Assembly (NCBI RefSeq): GCF_013349995.1
Contig: NZ_JABVXF010000003.1
Coordinates: 71,787 to 135,786 of the forward strand
Origin: Pseudoalteromonas sp. 0303
Lineage (GTDB): Bacteria; Pseudomonadota; Gammaproteobacteria; Enterobacterales; Alteromonadaceae
Reading direction: 5' to 3'
Length of the DNA stretch: 64,000 nt
The notes under the pieces were generated by a model, which worked only from the letters and a program-made list of their open reading frames with translations, did no database searches and was not told the origin of the DNA. This document shows, in pieces, positions 55,700 to 64,000 of this stretch; position 1 is the first letter of the stretch, and each line of letters starts with the position of its first letter. A program made the position numbers and the translations under genes.

Positions 55700-55715
55700 T
55701 ACACAAAAAGTTATT

Positions 55716-55736
55716 AAGGCAGCGCATTGCTGCCTT
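55716..55736 (+). other. intercistronic hairpin between receptor and phytase genes
   Basis: The stem AAGGCAGC/GCTGCCTT has a five-base loop, without a T run. It is more likely an mRNA-stability or processing hairpin than a terminator. It could lower phytase-distal transcript relative to receptor transcript, or protect either part. Confidence 0.55.
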
Positions 55737-55756
55737 GTAGTATATTTGGGGATCCC

Positions 55757-57685
55757 ATGAATTTTAAAAAACCACTTAATCTTGTTGCCAGTGCAGTAAT
55801 GCTAAGCACCCTAGCTGCGTGTAGCCAAACAACGGCAACCGAGGCACCAAGTAAAAACAAATTAACAGCTTTTGGCACAACTGAAAATATGCAAGGCTCA
55901 CAAGCGGCAGCCCTTGCTGATGACGCTTGGCTATTGAGCTCACAAAGCCAAGGCCTGCAACTTATTGATGCCACAGGTAAACAGCACGGATTACAAAAAG
56001 GTAATTTCGAAGCGTTATCTGTTAAGGCGATCAACAAAAACAGCTATCTTGTTGCTAGCATCGACAACGAAGCTGACCAAGCGGTGATTTTTAGCTTACA
56101 AAAAGCAGCTAAATGGCAGCTAACTGAAATTAGCCGTATCAGCCCACCAAAAGCAAAACCTGAGGCGGTGTGTTTATTTGCTAACCCGACAACTCAAGCA
56201 GTTTCGGCATTTGTGGCAGACGCTCGTGGTCTTATCCGCGAAACACTGGTGTTTGATATGGCAAACAAACGCGCATTAAACCTTGAATTACGTGAGTTTG
56301 CTGGCGTAAGTGAAACATCAGGCTGTGCGGTTGATGATAACAGTAAAACTCTTTATTTAAGTGAAGGCGAGCTAGGCATTTGGCAAATTAACGCAGATGC
56401 TGAATCGCGCGCCGATAAAAAACCCGTGGCTTTGATGTCGCCATTTGGCAGCTTAGCGCCTGAAGTTGGCGGTTTAAGCACAACAGATGATGGTAGCTTA
56501 TGGTTCACCACCTCTGAAGATAACCAATTACATCGCTACGAAAAGAGTACTAAACGTTTTAGCAGCTGGCAATTTGCTGGTGAACTGGCGATTGAATCTG
56601 CCGCAGTGCGCTTTAACAATAAGCAAGCTGATATCGTGTTATACGATGATGAATCAGGTCATTATGTAAAAGGTCAAATAGATGGGCAGGCTAAACAACA
56701 TAATAGCGCTAAAACAGCCGCTGTTACTTACATCAATGCACAAGCGCAAACCGATGCAGTACGTGCTTTTGGTGATGCCGCCGATGACCCTGCTATTTGG
56801 GTAAACCCTAAAAATGCAGCAAAAAGCCTGATCTTAGGTACCGATAAACGCCGTGGTTTAATGGTGTATGACCTTGCAGGCAAAGAGCTACAAGCGCTAG
56901 AAACAGGCCGTTTAAATAATGTTGATGTGCGCCAACATGCCAGTATCAGCAACGCAACAAATACCTGGATTGCAGGTAGTAACCGTACTCACAACAGCAT
57001 CAGTGTTTATAGCGTCGATACTCACAATCAGGTGCAACATCTTGCTGAGCTGCCAACGACTCTAAAAGAAATTTACGGTATGTGTATGTACTCATCAAAC
57101 ACAGGCAACTATGTGTTTATGAATGACAAATCAGGCCTATTTCAGCAATACAAACTAACTGGTAATAATGAGAGCGTATCAGCACAACTAGTGCGCGAAT
57201 TTAGTGTTCCAAGCCAACCTGAAGGTTGCAGTGCAGATGATAAAACCGCACAGCTATTTTTAGGTGAAGAAGACGAAGGTATTTGGTTTATTGGCGCTGA
57301 GCCAACAGCAGGAAATAAACCTGTAATGCTGCAAACCGTGAACGATATGTTGGTTGATGATGTAGAAGGCATGGAAATTTACCACGCAAAAGATGCCCGC
57401 TATTTAGTGGTTTCTAGCCAAGGTGATTACAGCTATGTGCTTTATAAAATTATTGATGGCAATACCCCTAGCCTAGAGTTTGCGGGTAAATTTGCAATCA
57501 GCAATAACCTAGAGTTAGCAATAGATGGCGTATCAGAAACTGATGGCCTAACGGTAACACCGGCTGCGTTACCGGGCTACCCTGAAGGGGTGCTAATTGT
57601 GCAAGATGGTTACAACCGTATGCCACAGGCACCGCAAAACTTTAAGATTATTGACTGGCGCGAAGTAAAAAAAGCTATTCAATAA
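55757..57685 (+). CDS. beta-propeller 3-phytase, lipoprotein, with duplicated domain
   Basis: This 642-residue protein has a lipoprotein signal (MLSTLAACSQ). Residues about 30-325 form a diverged propeller-like domain. Residues about 330-640 form a complete beta-propeller phytase: GDAADDPAIWVNP, RLNNVDVRQ, EIYGMCMYSSNTGNYVFMND, QPEGCSADD, LFLGEEDEGIWF, DVEGMEIYHA, VVSSQGDYSYVLY, IDGVSETDGLTV. The Ca-binding acidic residues are kept. It removes phosphate from phytate outside the cytoplasm. ATG 55757 follows GGGGAT. It is the second gene of the Pho-box operon. Two-domain phytases are known, and the first domain usually aids binding. Confidence 0.93.
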   Translation: MNFKKPLNLVASAVMLSTLAACSQTTATEAPSKNKLTAFGTTENMQGSQAAALADDAWLLSSQSQGLQLIDATGKQHGLQKGNFEALSVKAINKNSYLVASIDNEADQAVIFSLQKAAKWQLTEISRISPPKAKPEAVCLFANPTTQAVSAFVADARGLIRETLVFDMANKRALNLELREFAGVSETSGCAVDDNSKTLYLSEGELGIWQINADAESRADKKPVALMSPFGSLAPEVGGLSTTDDGSLWFTTSEDNQLHRYEKSTKRFSSWQFAGELAIESAAVRFNNKQADIVLYDDESGHYVKGQIDGQAKQHNSAKTAAVTYINAQAQTDAVRAFGDAADDPAIWVNPKNAAKSLILGTDKRRGLMVYDLAGKELQALETGRLNNVDVRQHASISNATNTWIAGSNRTHNSISVYSVDTHNQVQHLAELPTTLKEIYGMCMYSSNTGNYVFMNDKSGLFQQYKLTGNNESVSAQLVREFSVPSQPEGCSADDKTAQLFLGEEDEGIWFIGAEPTAGNKPVMLQTVNDMLVDDVEGMEIYHAKDARYLVVSSQGDYSYVLYKIIDGNTPSLEFAGKFAISNNLELAIDGVSETDGLTVTPAALPGYPEGVLIVQDGYNRMPQAPQNFKIIDWREVKKAIQ

Positions 57686-57696
57686 ATTACTCCGTA

Positions 57697-57730
57697 AGGG
57701 TGCTCGGTTTATCTGGGCACCTTTTTTATC
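57697..57730 (+). terminator. terminator after phytase
   Basis: The stem GGGTGC/GCACC with inner pairing has a loop of about ten bases and seven Ts, 15 bases after the phytase stop. It sits between convergent phytase and lactate-permease genes. Confidence 0.7.
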
Positions 57731-57743
57731 TGAACATGTTTAA

Positions 57744-59330
57744 TCAGTAAAATAGATAACTAAAACACCCAACTATTGCACCGTAAATGAGCATAGGCAA
57801 AAAGGTTTTCTTAAGCACTGGCCCTTCTTGATTATTCACTCCAACAATACTGGCTACAGCAATAATATTGCTAATGCAGATCATATTCCCCATCGCCGCC
57901 CCCGTTGATTGCAACGCAAGCACTAAGGTTTCTGACAAGCCCACTTGCTGTGCAATACCATATTGAATACCGCCAAAGGTAAGATTAGACACGGTTGCAG
58001 AGCCTGAAAAGAAAGTACCGAGTGCCCCCAAGTACGAGGCAAATAACACCCAGTGCTCCCCGCTTAAATCAGCAAAGGTACTCGCCATATAAAATATGGG
58101 CGCATTATGGCCACCTTGCATTAAAACATTCACCATCACCAGCGCCCCGATCAAAGCAATACATGGCATAGCAATACGGCCTAAGGTGTCGGAGCACATT
58201 TGCTTTACTTGTGACTTGCTCATTTTAAGTAACGGCACACAGATCAACACCACTAATACAAACGGGATCAACGCTGGTACAAACAAGGTTTTATATGACC
58301 ACCCCACTGAGGTGCCGAATATCTCATGTAAAGATAAGATCAGTGCTTTGCTTAATTCAAATTGTGCAAAGCCCAAATGAATACTCAGCCAGAGCGTTTC
58401 GTCGTTAAGCAATGCTTTAATGCCCAACTGATGAATACGGGTTATCACCAGCACAACTATCAAAAGTAATAACGGTAATAATGCTAAAAATAGCGCTTTG
58501 GGTGTGAGCTCAGCTTTGCCTTTCGTGCTTTGTGCATTTACAGCTGACTTATCTAACCCCACTCCCCTACTTGCTAAATAGATAGTCACTAATAGACCCA
58601 CTGCACCACCTATCAACGATGGAAATTCATAGTTCCACTGGGCAAACAACCAATAAGGCAAAACACATGAAAACACACTCAAATAAATGAATACGCTATT
58701 TTGATGCACCTTTTTTAGTGGTAAAACAAGACACAGCGCAATCATAGGAATAACCAAAGCAGCAATAACATGACAAAGCGCCGTCCATCTTGAGATAGCC
58801 AGCACTTGTCCGTCATCTAAGTTTAGCGCCGAAAAGCCAAACCATGTTGGTGTGCCAACTGCACCAAAAGATACGGGGATCGAGTTTAAAATAAGGGTGA
58901 AAATAATCACTTTAAAAGGCGAGAAACCAAGCCCGACCAAAATAGGCGCCGCGATGGCCGCAGGCGTGCCAAAGCCCGATGCGCCTTCGAGCATAAATGC
59001 AAACGCCCAACCAATGATCATCAACTGCGCAACTTGATTACTGCTAATTGATTCGAGCCAGTGTTTTATCGTGGTTTCGGCCCCTGATATTGCCAACATG
59101 CGGTTAAGTAAAATAGCCCCTGCAATAATCGAAATGGGCGTCATAACAGACAACACACCAGCAAACGAATTAGCAAGCAACAGCCTTAAATCAGCTTGAA
59201 AGTAAAACAGTTGCAGTAAAGCAGCAGCTAGCGCTGTGATGGGTAAGGCAATATAAGAAGCGATGGGGCTGCGTTTTACCATCATCCAGATCAGTACCAA
59301 AATAGGCAGTGCAGCCACTAGGGTATTCAT
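57744..59330 (-). CDS. lctP: L-lactate permease (LctP family)
   Basis: This 528-residue inner-membrane proton/lactate symporter has about 13 helices. Family signatures are FMLEGASGFGTPAAIAAPILVGLGF, PVSFGAVGTPTWFGF and the C-terminal ALQSTGAAMGNMICISNIIAVASIVGV. Length is close to E. coli LldP/GlcA. ATG 59330 follows AGGAT. There is no lactate dehydrogenase gene adjacent in the window. A GCGC-centred palindrome (AAGCGCTTT, about 59353-59361) just upstream might be an operator. Confidence 0.93.
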   Translation of the reverse strand: MNTLVAALPILVLIWMMVKRSPIASYIALPITALAAALLQLFYFQADLRLLLANSFAGVLSVMTPISIIAGAILLNRMLAISGAETTIKHWLESISSNQVAQLMIIGWAFAFMLEGASGFGTPAAIAAPILVGLGFSPFKVIIFTLILNSIPVSFGAVGTPTWFGFSALNLDDGQVLAISRWTALCHVIAALVIPMIALCLVLPLKKVHQNSVFIYLSVFSCVLPYWLFAQWNYEFPSLIGGAVGLLVTIYLASRGVGLDKSAVNAQSTKGKAELTPKALFLALLPLLLLIVVLVITRIHQLGIKALLNDETLWLSIHLGFAQFELSKALILSLHEIFGTSVGWSYKTLFVPALIPFVLVVLICVPLLKMSKSQVKQMCSDTLGRIAMPCIALIGALVMVNVLMQGGHNAPIFYMASTFADLSGEHWVLFASYLGALGTFFSGSATVSNLTFGGIQYGIAQQVGLSETLVLALQSTGAAMGNMICISNIIAVASIVGVNNQEGPVLKKTFLPMLIYGAIVGCFSYLFY

Positions 59331-59411
59331 GGGTCATCCTGTTGTTTTTATTAAGCGCTTTCCTTAATTCAAAGTATAGTCAGGATAACCATAATCAGTA
59401 TTTTTTATTTA

Positions 59412-59996
59412 TTAAATAAGAGTACTGAGCCACCAAAGTAACAGTACTAACACAGAAATAGCGACTAAAGCTTTGGTTTTGTGCTTTTGAATAACTCGCT
59501 CTGCCTGATTACCTGCGTAATAAACAACGGCAGCAAGGGCAAAGTAGCGGATTGAACGAGCAATAACCGTTGCCAGTAAAAATAGAAAAATTGAATACTT
59601 AGTTGCTCCAGCGGCAAGCATGGCAATTTGAAATGGGATGGGCACAATGCCGAGCGTCAATACAAACCAAAAGCCTTGTGCCTGCATTTTTTGCTTAACT
59701 TGCTCGAACTGCTCAGGGTTTGAGAAGGTATTAATCACCCAGTCCCCCACTACATCAAATAGATAGTAGCCGAGGGCATAACCAAAAATAGCACCAATAA
59801 TACAACCAATGGTCGCCATTAATGCGATTAACCAAAGCTTTTCGCGACGGGCTTGCATTAACGGAACAAGCACAGCTTCAAGAGGAATAGGCACTATGGT
59901 TGACTCTAAAAATGATGCCACCGTTATTGATTTGAGCATATGTTTAGAGTCGATAAACTGCCGTGTTTTTTGCTTTAACTTTTTAGCAATTGCCAT
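59412..59996 (-). CDS. YqaA/DedA-family (VTT domain) membrane protein
   Basis: This 194-residue inner-membrane protein has the VTT/SNARE-associated layout: SFLESTIVPIPLEAVLVPLM (re-entrant Glu/Pro motif), ATIGCIIGAIFGYALGYYLFD, then FWFVLTLGIVPIPFQIAMLAAGA and a C-terminal helix. These proteins are implicated in lipid flipping and envelope homeostasis. It is closest to YqaA. ATG 59996 follows AAGGGA. It is the same strand as, and downstream of, the GGDEF gene at 60056-60964 with a 59-base gap. Confidence 0.88.
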   Translation of the reverse strand: MAIAKKLKQKTRQFIDSKHMLKSITVASFLESTIVPIPLEAVLVPLMQARREKLWLIALMATIGCIIGAIFGYALGYYLFDVVGDWVINTFSNPEQFEQVKQKMQAQGFWFVLTLGIVPIPFQIAMLAAGATKYSIFLFLLATVIARSIRYFALAAVVYYAGNQAERVIQKHKTKALVAISVLVLLLWWLSTLI

Positions 59997-60055
59997 TATT
60001 CATCCCTTGGAGTTTTGTTGCGATATAGGTTACAACAAAAACCCTTAACCGTCCC

Positions 60056-60964
60056 TTACGGTTTATGAACATAACGGCTACGGCCTTGGTTTTTTGCCAA
60101 ATAAAGCGCTTGGTCGGCACGTTTCATGGTGTTACTAAATGTCTCTGTGGCACGTTTTATAGCCGAACCCACACTCACGCTGAGCGTTTTACTCGGCGTC
60201 ACCATCACATTATTAGCAAGGCTGAGCAGTTGCTCACAGGTAGCACGTAACTCATCAGCGTCGTCGGTGGCTACATAAAGTGCAAACTCCTCACCGCCGA
60301 TTCGTGCAAATAGAATGTCTTCATCTAATGCTTGATGACACTGATAAACAAAATCTATCAATACCTGATCACCAACATCATGGCCATATTCATCATTAAT
60401 CGCCTTAAAGTGATCGATATCAGCTATCACTAGGCTATGTGGCTTATCTTGGTTTTGCTGCACATAATGATAAAAATAACGACGGTTATACGCCTTTGTT
60501 AATACATCGGTTTTTAGTTCTTCTTCAAGCTGTTCGCGGGTTTTAGCTAAGTCTGTAAGGGCAAGATAAAGACCAAACCCAGTTACTAGCATCCCTAAAG
60601 TGCGGGTAATATCTTCGATATAAATGCCAACCCAGATTGGTTGAAATACCAGCTCGTCTAAAAAATCAAAAGTAAGCCCAACACTCCAAAGGAAGATACC
60701 CACACTTAAAAATAAGTAACTGCGCTTAGCAACCACCGAGGTTTGCACAAACGCGAAAATACAAATCAAAATAAGCAAATTGATGGCGTCACTTAGCACG
60801 CCATTTAAGTAGATATCGTTTTCGAGCCGATTAAAGTAATACAGATAAGTGATAACTATCAGCAACAAAAAGACAATAAAAGAACTAATAAATAACTGCT
60901 TTATTATGAGTGGTACTGAGTTTAACTCAGCCTTTACTTCTGGGGGAGAGACTTGCTTATTCAT
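60056..60964 (-). CDS. membrane-bound diguanylate cyclase (GGDEF)
   Basis: This 302-residue protein has five or six hydrophobic segments (about 25-150), a short coiled linker (LTDLAKTREQLEEELKTD) and a GGDEF domain: TDVLTKAYNRRYFYHY, VIADIDHFKAINDEYGHDVGD, FARIGGEEFALYV. Catalytic residues are complete and there is no RxxD I-site. It should synthesise c-di-GMP. The membrane module resembles that of the degenerate protein at 52197-53114, so the two may be distant paralogues, one active and one not. Confidence 0.92.
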   Translation of the reverse strand: MNKQVSPPEVKAELNSVPLIIKQLFISSFIVFLLLIVITYLYYFNRLENDIYLNGVLSDAINLLILICIFAFVQTSVVAKRSYLFLSVGIFLWSVGLTFDFLDELVFQPIWVGIYIEDITRTLGMLVTGFGLYLALTDLAKTREQLEEELKTDVLTKAYNRRYFYHYVQQNQDKPHSLVIADIDHFKAINDEYGHDVGDQVLIDFVYQCHQALDEDILFARIGGEEFALYVATDDADELRATCEQLLSLANNVMVTPSKTLSVSVGSAIKRATETFSNTMKRADQALYLAKNQGRSRYVHKP

Positions 60965-61058
60965 AACTAATCACGACAACACACTGCAATGACCTCAACA
61001 TTAGCAAAGCAAATTTAAAAGTGCATGATAAAGCCGCTTTAAAGGGCAAAAACCAGCG

Positions 61059-61115
61059 TTTTTACTGGAGTAAAAAGTCTAAAAATAAGCCGTTTTAGTC
61101 AGTAAAAAAGTCTAA
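61059..61115. promoter_or_regulatory. inverted plus direct repeats between GGDEF and DUF3754 genes
   Basis: TTTTTACT and AGTAAAAA form a perfect inverted repeat with a two-base centre (61059-61076). The right arm, extended as AGTAAAAAGTCTAA (61069-61082), recurs as AGTAAAAAAGTCTAA at 61101-61115. Three copies of one motif in a 57-base stretch suggest an operator cluster. The regulator is unknown. Confidence 0.45.
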
Positions 61116-61182
61116 GTTCATGCTATTTGCCACTAACGGTCGCAATTCTGCTGTTATTTTTTTATCATCGCTGACAATTTAA

Positions 61183-62433
61183 ATGACACAGCAAGAATCA
61201 ATGAGCGACGCACGATTTATTCCTTTTCGAAAACACGACATCATTAACCTTTGCCAAGCCTATTTAGGTGAATCGCAATCAGGTTCGTTTATGGAGTTTG
61301 CTACACTTTTGCAAAGCGTGACTCATTACCAATATCACGAGCTGCTGGAGTCATTAAAAAACAACTATGCGCCATTTGACCCAAATAGCGACACCCGCAC
61401 CCTAACACCGATTACTAACGAGCAACGTGCCAACTACCAATCTGCCTTTGCAAAAGACTTTGCCACCGTACTCAATGCTGCCAATTTTGAAACTATTACC
61501 AATCAAGACTTGCAAGATGCATTGAATGAAGAGTCTTTATTTAAAGTGCGTTTAGCCGTTGAGTTTGATGACTTCGCAGAAGTGGTCTTTTACCGCCGCG
61601 GCGAATCGCAAAAAACTGAGACGCTGCGCAGTTTTTGGGGTCTAAAGAAAAAGCAGATTCAATTTACTAACTATGACCGCGTTGCCATATTCATCCGCTT
61701 TAAAGACAAACAGTACTTTTTAGAAAAAGGCAAAATGCCAGTGGGCTTTGAACCAAATTCAACTATTGTCAAATTATTTCAGAATGTCCCAAAAGCCGAT
61801 TTAGAAATGCTGTTTCCGAATAGCGAAGTAAAAATGCGCCCAATAGATAAACTGATTATAGGTTCATCAGCATTGATTGGCGGTGCTGTGGTGTTGGTAA
61901 CAAAATTAGGCGCGTCCATTTTACTACTGATTGCTCTGATTGCCTTTTGGGGTGGTTGGCGCAGTGAAGAAGTGCATATGAGTCAGCAACACTTTATTAC
62001 CTTTGCAATCGGCATGGGGGTATTTGGCAGCTTTATTTTTAAAGAATGGAGCAAGTTTAAAAACCGTAAAATTCGCTTTATGAAAGCACTAGCCGACAAC
62101 TTGTATTTTAAAAACCTCGATAACAATGCAGGTGTTTTCCATACTCTAGTTGATGCAGCTGAAGAAGAAGATGTTAAAGAGGCGCTGCTTGCCTACACCT
62201 TTTTACTAAAAAGCGAATCAGCGATGACTGCAGAGCAATTAGATAATCAAATTGAGCAATGGTTTAAGGAGCAACATAATTGCCAGCTCGACTTTGAAAT
62301 TGATGACGCTTTAAACAAACTCGTAAAGCTTGATCTAGTTAATCAGCAAAGTGATCTTTATTCAGCGGTTGATTTAGATGAGGCCAAACAGCGCTTAGAT
62401 GCGCGCTGGGATGACTATTTTAAGTTTGCCTAA
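61183..62433 (+). CDS. DUF3754 (TMEM143-like) membrane protein
   Basis: This 416-residue protein has a soluble N-terminal part (ARFIPFRKHDIINLCQAYL...), the core FDDFAEVVFYRRGESQKTE with RVAIFIRFKD, two membrane helices (about 228-270, ALIGGAVVLVTKLGASILLLIALIAFWGG and FAIGMGVFGSFIF) and a C-terminal winged-helix-like tail. This is the DUF3754/TMEM143 arrangement. Function is unknown in bacteria. There is no clear ribosome-binding site before ATG 61183; ATG 61201 is an alternative. It is monocistronic. Confidence 0.85.
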   Translation: MTQQESMSDARFIPFRKHDIINLCQAYLGESQSGSFMEFATLLQSVTHYQYHELLESLKNNYAPFDPNSDTRTLTPITNEQRANYQSAFAKDFATVLNAANFETITNQDLQDALNEESLFKVRLAVEFDDFAEVVFYRRGESQKTETLRSFWGLKKKQIQFTNYDRVAIFIRFKDKQYFLEKGKMPVGFEPNSTIVKLFQNVPKADLEMLFPNSEVKMRPIDKLIIGSSALIGGAVVLVTKLGASILLLIALIAFWGGWRSEEVHMSQQHFITFAIGMGVFGSFIFKEWSKFKNRKIRFMKALADNLYFKNLDNNAGVFHTLVDAAEEEDVKEALLAYTFLLKSESAMTAEQLDNQIEQWFKEQHNCQLDFEIDDALNKLVKLDLVNQQSDLYSAVDLDEAKQRLDARWDDYFKFA

Positions 62434-62525
62434 GCCTTTGAAATCAGGTACTAGCGAAACACATATAGACTTCGAGTCAATTCAACTGGGGTAAATGCAA
62501 CTTTATCTCAATGTGCTTGCGCAGC

Positions 62526-62574
62526 GAATGGTCTGCTTTTAGGATAAAATTTTACGGCTAAAAAAAGACCATTC
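62526..62574. promoter_or_regulatory. inverted repeat ending at the S9 peptidase start codon
   Basis: GAATGGTCT (62526-62534) and AGACCATTC (62566-62574) are exact nine-base inverted repeats 31 bases apart, enclosing a TAAAAT -10-like box (62545-62550). The right arm ends one base before the ATG at 62576, where a ribosome-binding site would be expected and none is seen. Confidence 0.45.
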
Positions 62575-62575
62575 C

Positions 62576-64000
62576 ATGCAATTAAAAAAAACAATCCTTA
62601 TTGGAGCAAGCTTGCTGTGCGCAGCAACAACAGCTCAAGTATATGCTAACGACAAGTTTGTCTCTGAAGATATTTTTCAACTTGAATACGCAGGCGACCC
62701 ACAAATAAGCCCAGACGGTAAAAAAATCGTTTATGTTCGCAGCGGCTACGACATCATGAAAGATGGTAATAAGCGTAGCTTTTGGCTGTACGATATAAAG
62801 TCTGGTCAACACACACCACTGTTTTCTGATGAGCATAACTATAGCCAACCTACTTGGTCTCCAGATAGCAAGAAAATTGCCTTTACCAGCAACTCAAGTG
62901 GCTCAAATCAACTTCACGTTTATTGGTTAGCACAAGACAAACAAGCATTATTAACGCAACTACCAAAATCAGTACGTAACTTAACTTGGTCGAATGACTC
63001 TGCACAAATTGCTTTCACCATGAGCATTCCTGAAGGTAAATCTGCGTTCGCTAAATCAGTAAAACTGCCGAAAAAACCAAAAGGCGCTGAGTGGTCAAAA
63101 CCAGTGAGAGTGTTTGAAAAAGCACGCTATCAAGCTGATGGCGCAGGCTTTTTAGAGCCTTCATACCGTCACGTTTTTGTTATTCCTGTTTCGGGTGGCA
63201 CACCACGCCAATTAACATCGGGTGATTATCAGCACTATGGCCCACTTGCTTGGGATCCAAGTAACACAAAACTGGCTTTTTCTGCTGATCGCAATGATGA
63301 GTGGGAATATCGCACAACTGAGTCAGACCTATATGAAATCAATGTAAAATCAGGCGAGCTTACGCAACTAACCGATTTACCAGGCCGTGAAACTAAGCCG
63401 CGTTACGCTGAAGACGGTGATGAACTTGCCTTTGTTGCGCGTGACAATGCCCCTGTGCCTTACATTAACTCGACACTATCTATGCTCGATTTAGATGATA
63501 AATCAATCAAGCATATTACTGAAAAATTAGACCGCTCAGTGGCTGATTATAAGTGGTCAGGCGACGGTGACTTTGTTATTCAGTACGATGATTTTGGTAA
63601 GCGTAAGCTCGCTAAAGTAAACAGCCGCGGTAAGGTAACTGATTTAACTGATACCGTATCGGGCACTTCAATTGGTCGTCCGTATATCAGTGGTAGTTTC
63701 AGCATGGCCAATAATGGCGCTATTGCGTACACCACAGGCAGCGAATACCGCCCAGCTGATTTAGGCTACATCTACAGAGGTAAAAGTAAAACGCTAACTT
63801 CATTAAACGAAGATGTATTAGGCCATAAGAAGCTTGGTAAAGTGCATGAGCTGAATGTTAAGTCGCAGTTCGACGGCCAAGCCATCCAAGGTTGGTACAT
63901 TACACCACCTGACTTTGATGAAAACAAACAATACCCATTAATGGTCGAAATTCACGGCGGCCCACATCTTGCCTATGGCCCAAGCTTTACTGCTGAATTA
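62576..64000 (+). CDS. secreted S9-family peptidase (cut by window end)
   Basis: The first 475 codons are in the window and the gene runs off the right edge. Signal peptide KKTILIGASLLCAATTAQVYA is followed by propeller blades with the WD40/TolB-like pattern (DPQISPDGKKIVYVRSG, QPTWSPDSKKIAFTSNS, GPLAWDPSNTKLAFSADR). The start of the hydrolase domain is MVEIHGGPHLAYG (oxyanion loop). The catalytic Ser, Asp and His would lie beyond the window. It is probably a periplasmic dipeptidyl-peptidase or acylaminoacyl-peptidase, distinct in sequence from the one at 22558-24480. Confidence 0.92.
   Translation, partial: MQLKKTILIGASLLCAATTAQVYANDKFVSEDIFQLEYAGDPQISPDGKKIVYVRSGYDIMKDGNKRSFWLYDIKSGQHTPLFSDEHNYSQPTWSPDSKKIAFTSNSSGSNQLHVYWLAQDKQALLTQLPKSVRNLTWSNDSAQIAFTMSIPEGKSAFAKSVKLPKKPKGAEWSKPVRVFEKARYQADGAGFLEPSYRHVFVIPVSGGTPRQLTSGDYQHYGPLAWDPSNTKLAFSADRNDEWEYRTTESDLYEINVKSGELTQLTDLPGRETKPRYAEDGDELAFVARDNAPVPYINSTLSMLDLDDKSIKHITEKLDRSVADYKWSGDGDFVIQYDDFGKRKLAKVNSRGKVTDLTDTVSGTSIGRPYISGSFSMANNGAIAYTTGSEYRPADLGYIYRGKSKTLTSLNEDVLGHKKLGKVHELNVKSQFDGQAIQGWYITPPDFDENKQYPLMVEIHGGPHLAYGPSFTAEL

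Noticed and set aside
55716..55736. Terminator between TonB receptor and phytase
   Set aside because: The hairpin lacks a T run; the operon link to phytase is better supported.

Overview
The window reads as chromosome of a marine gammaproteobacterium of the Alteromonadales, most likely Pseudoalteromonas or a close relative. This rests on the tRNA/folD/cysS/ppiB/lpxH block, the many TonB-dependent receptors, the secreted S9, M3 and M20 peptidases, the lipoprotein beta-propeller phytase, and small genes such as DUF2986 and DUF2256. The DNA is moderately AT-rich. I see no prophage, integron, IS transposase or CRISPR array. The only mobile-type DNA is one MITE-like palindromic element and several short repeats.

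Layout. 1-394: four tRNA genes on the minus strand (Pro, Arg, His, Pro in transcription order) behind one strong promoter. 736-8996: housekeeping genes (folD, cysS, ppiB, lpxH, miaE, a YIP1 protein, an MscS channel) plus a likely histidine-kinase remnant. 9194-22524: peptidase Dcp, lipoprotein amidohydrolase, drug/metabolite exporter, GDPD, dienelactone hydrolase, a LysR/DJ-1 divergent pair, rhomboid protease, EEP nuclease, STAS protein, YghU and an MFS carrier. 22558-30481: S9 peptidase, azoreductase, a photolyase-like flavoprotein overlapped by DUF2256, OsmC, a beta-barrel protein, an M20 dipeptidase and DUF2986. 30482-36070: repeats, a predicted copper TonB receptor with tandem USP, an MFS carrier and an XRE/membrane-protein pair. 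36249-41247: a MITE, a very large wHTH-STAND-TPR regulator with a small partner, and a PAS-GGDEF protein. 41385-50390: TonB receptor, envelope proteins, an amidohydrolase-RidA fusion with divergent LysR, and MgtE. 50606-51178: remnant of a di-heme peroxidase. 51215-57685: AraC and degenerate-GGDEF genes divergent from a TonB receptor-phytase operon. 57744-64000: lactate permease, YqaA, GGDEF, DUF3754 and the start of a second S9 peptidase.

How the genes work together. The clearest functional unit is 51215-57685. The intergenic region carries two Pho-box-like sites, one facing each way and each 10 bp from a -10 box. A PhoB response would switch on both phytate capture/hydrolysis (TonB receptor plus phytase) and an AraC/GGDEF pair whose GGDEF domain has lost its active site but keeps an RxxD c-di-GMP site. 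The second unit is the 1080-residue regulator (DNA-binding domain, STAND NTPase, transmembrane segment, TPR sensor) with a 125-residue cytoplasmic all-beta protein ending at a shared terminator. This is the best candidate for a poorly described signalling system. A third theme is a family of 7-bp-periodic repeats at the junctions of convergent genes.
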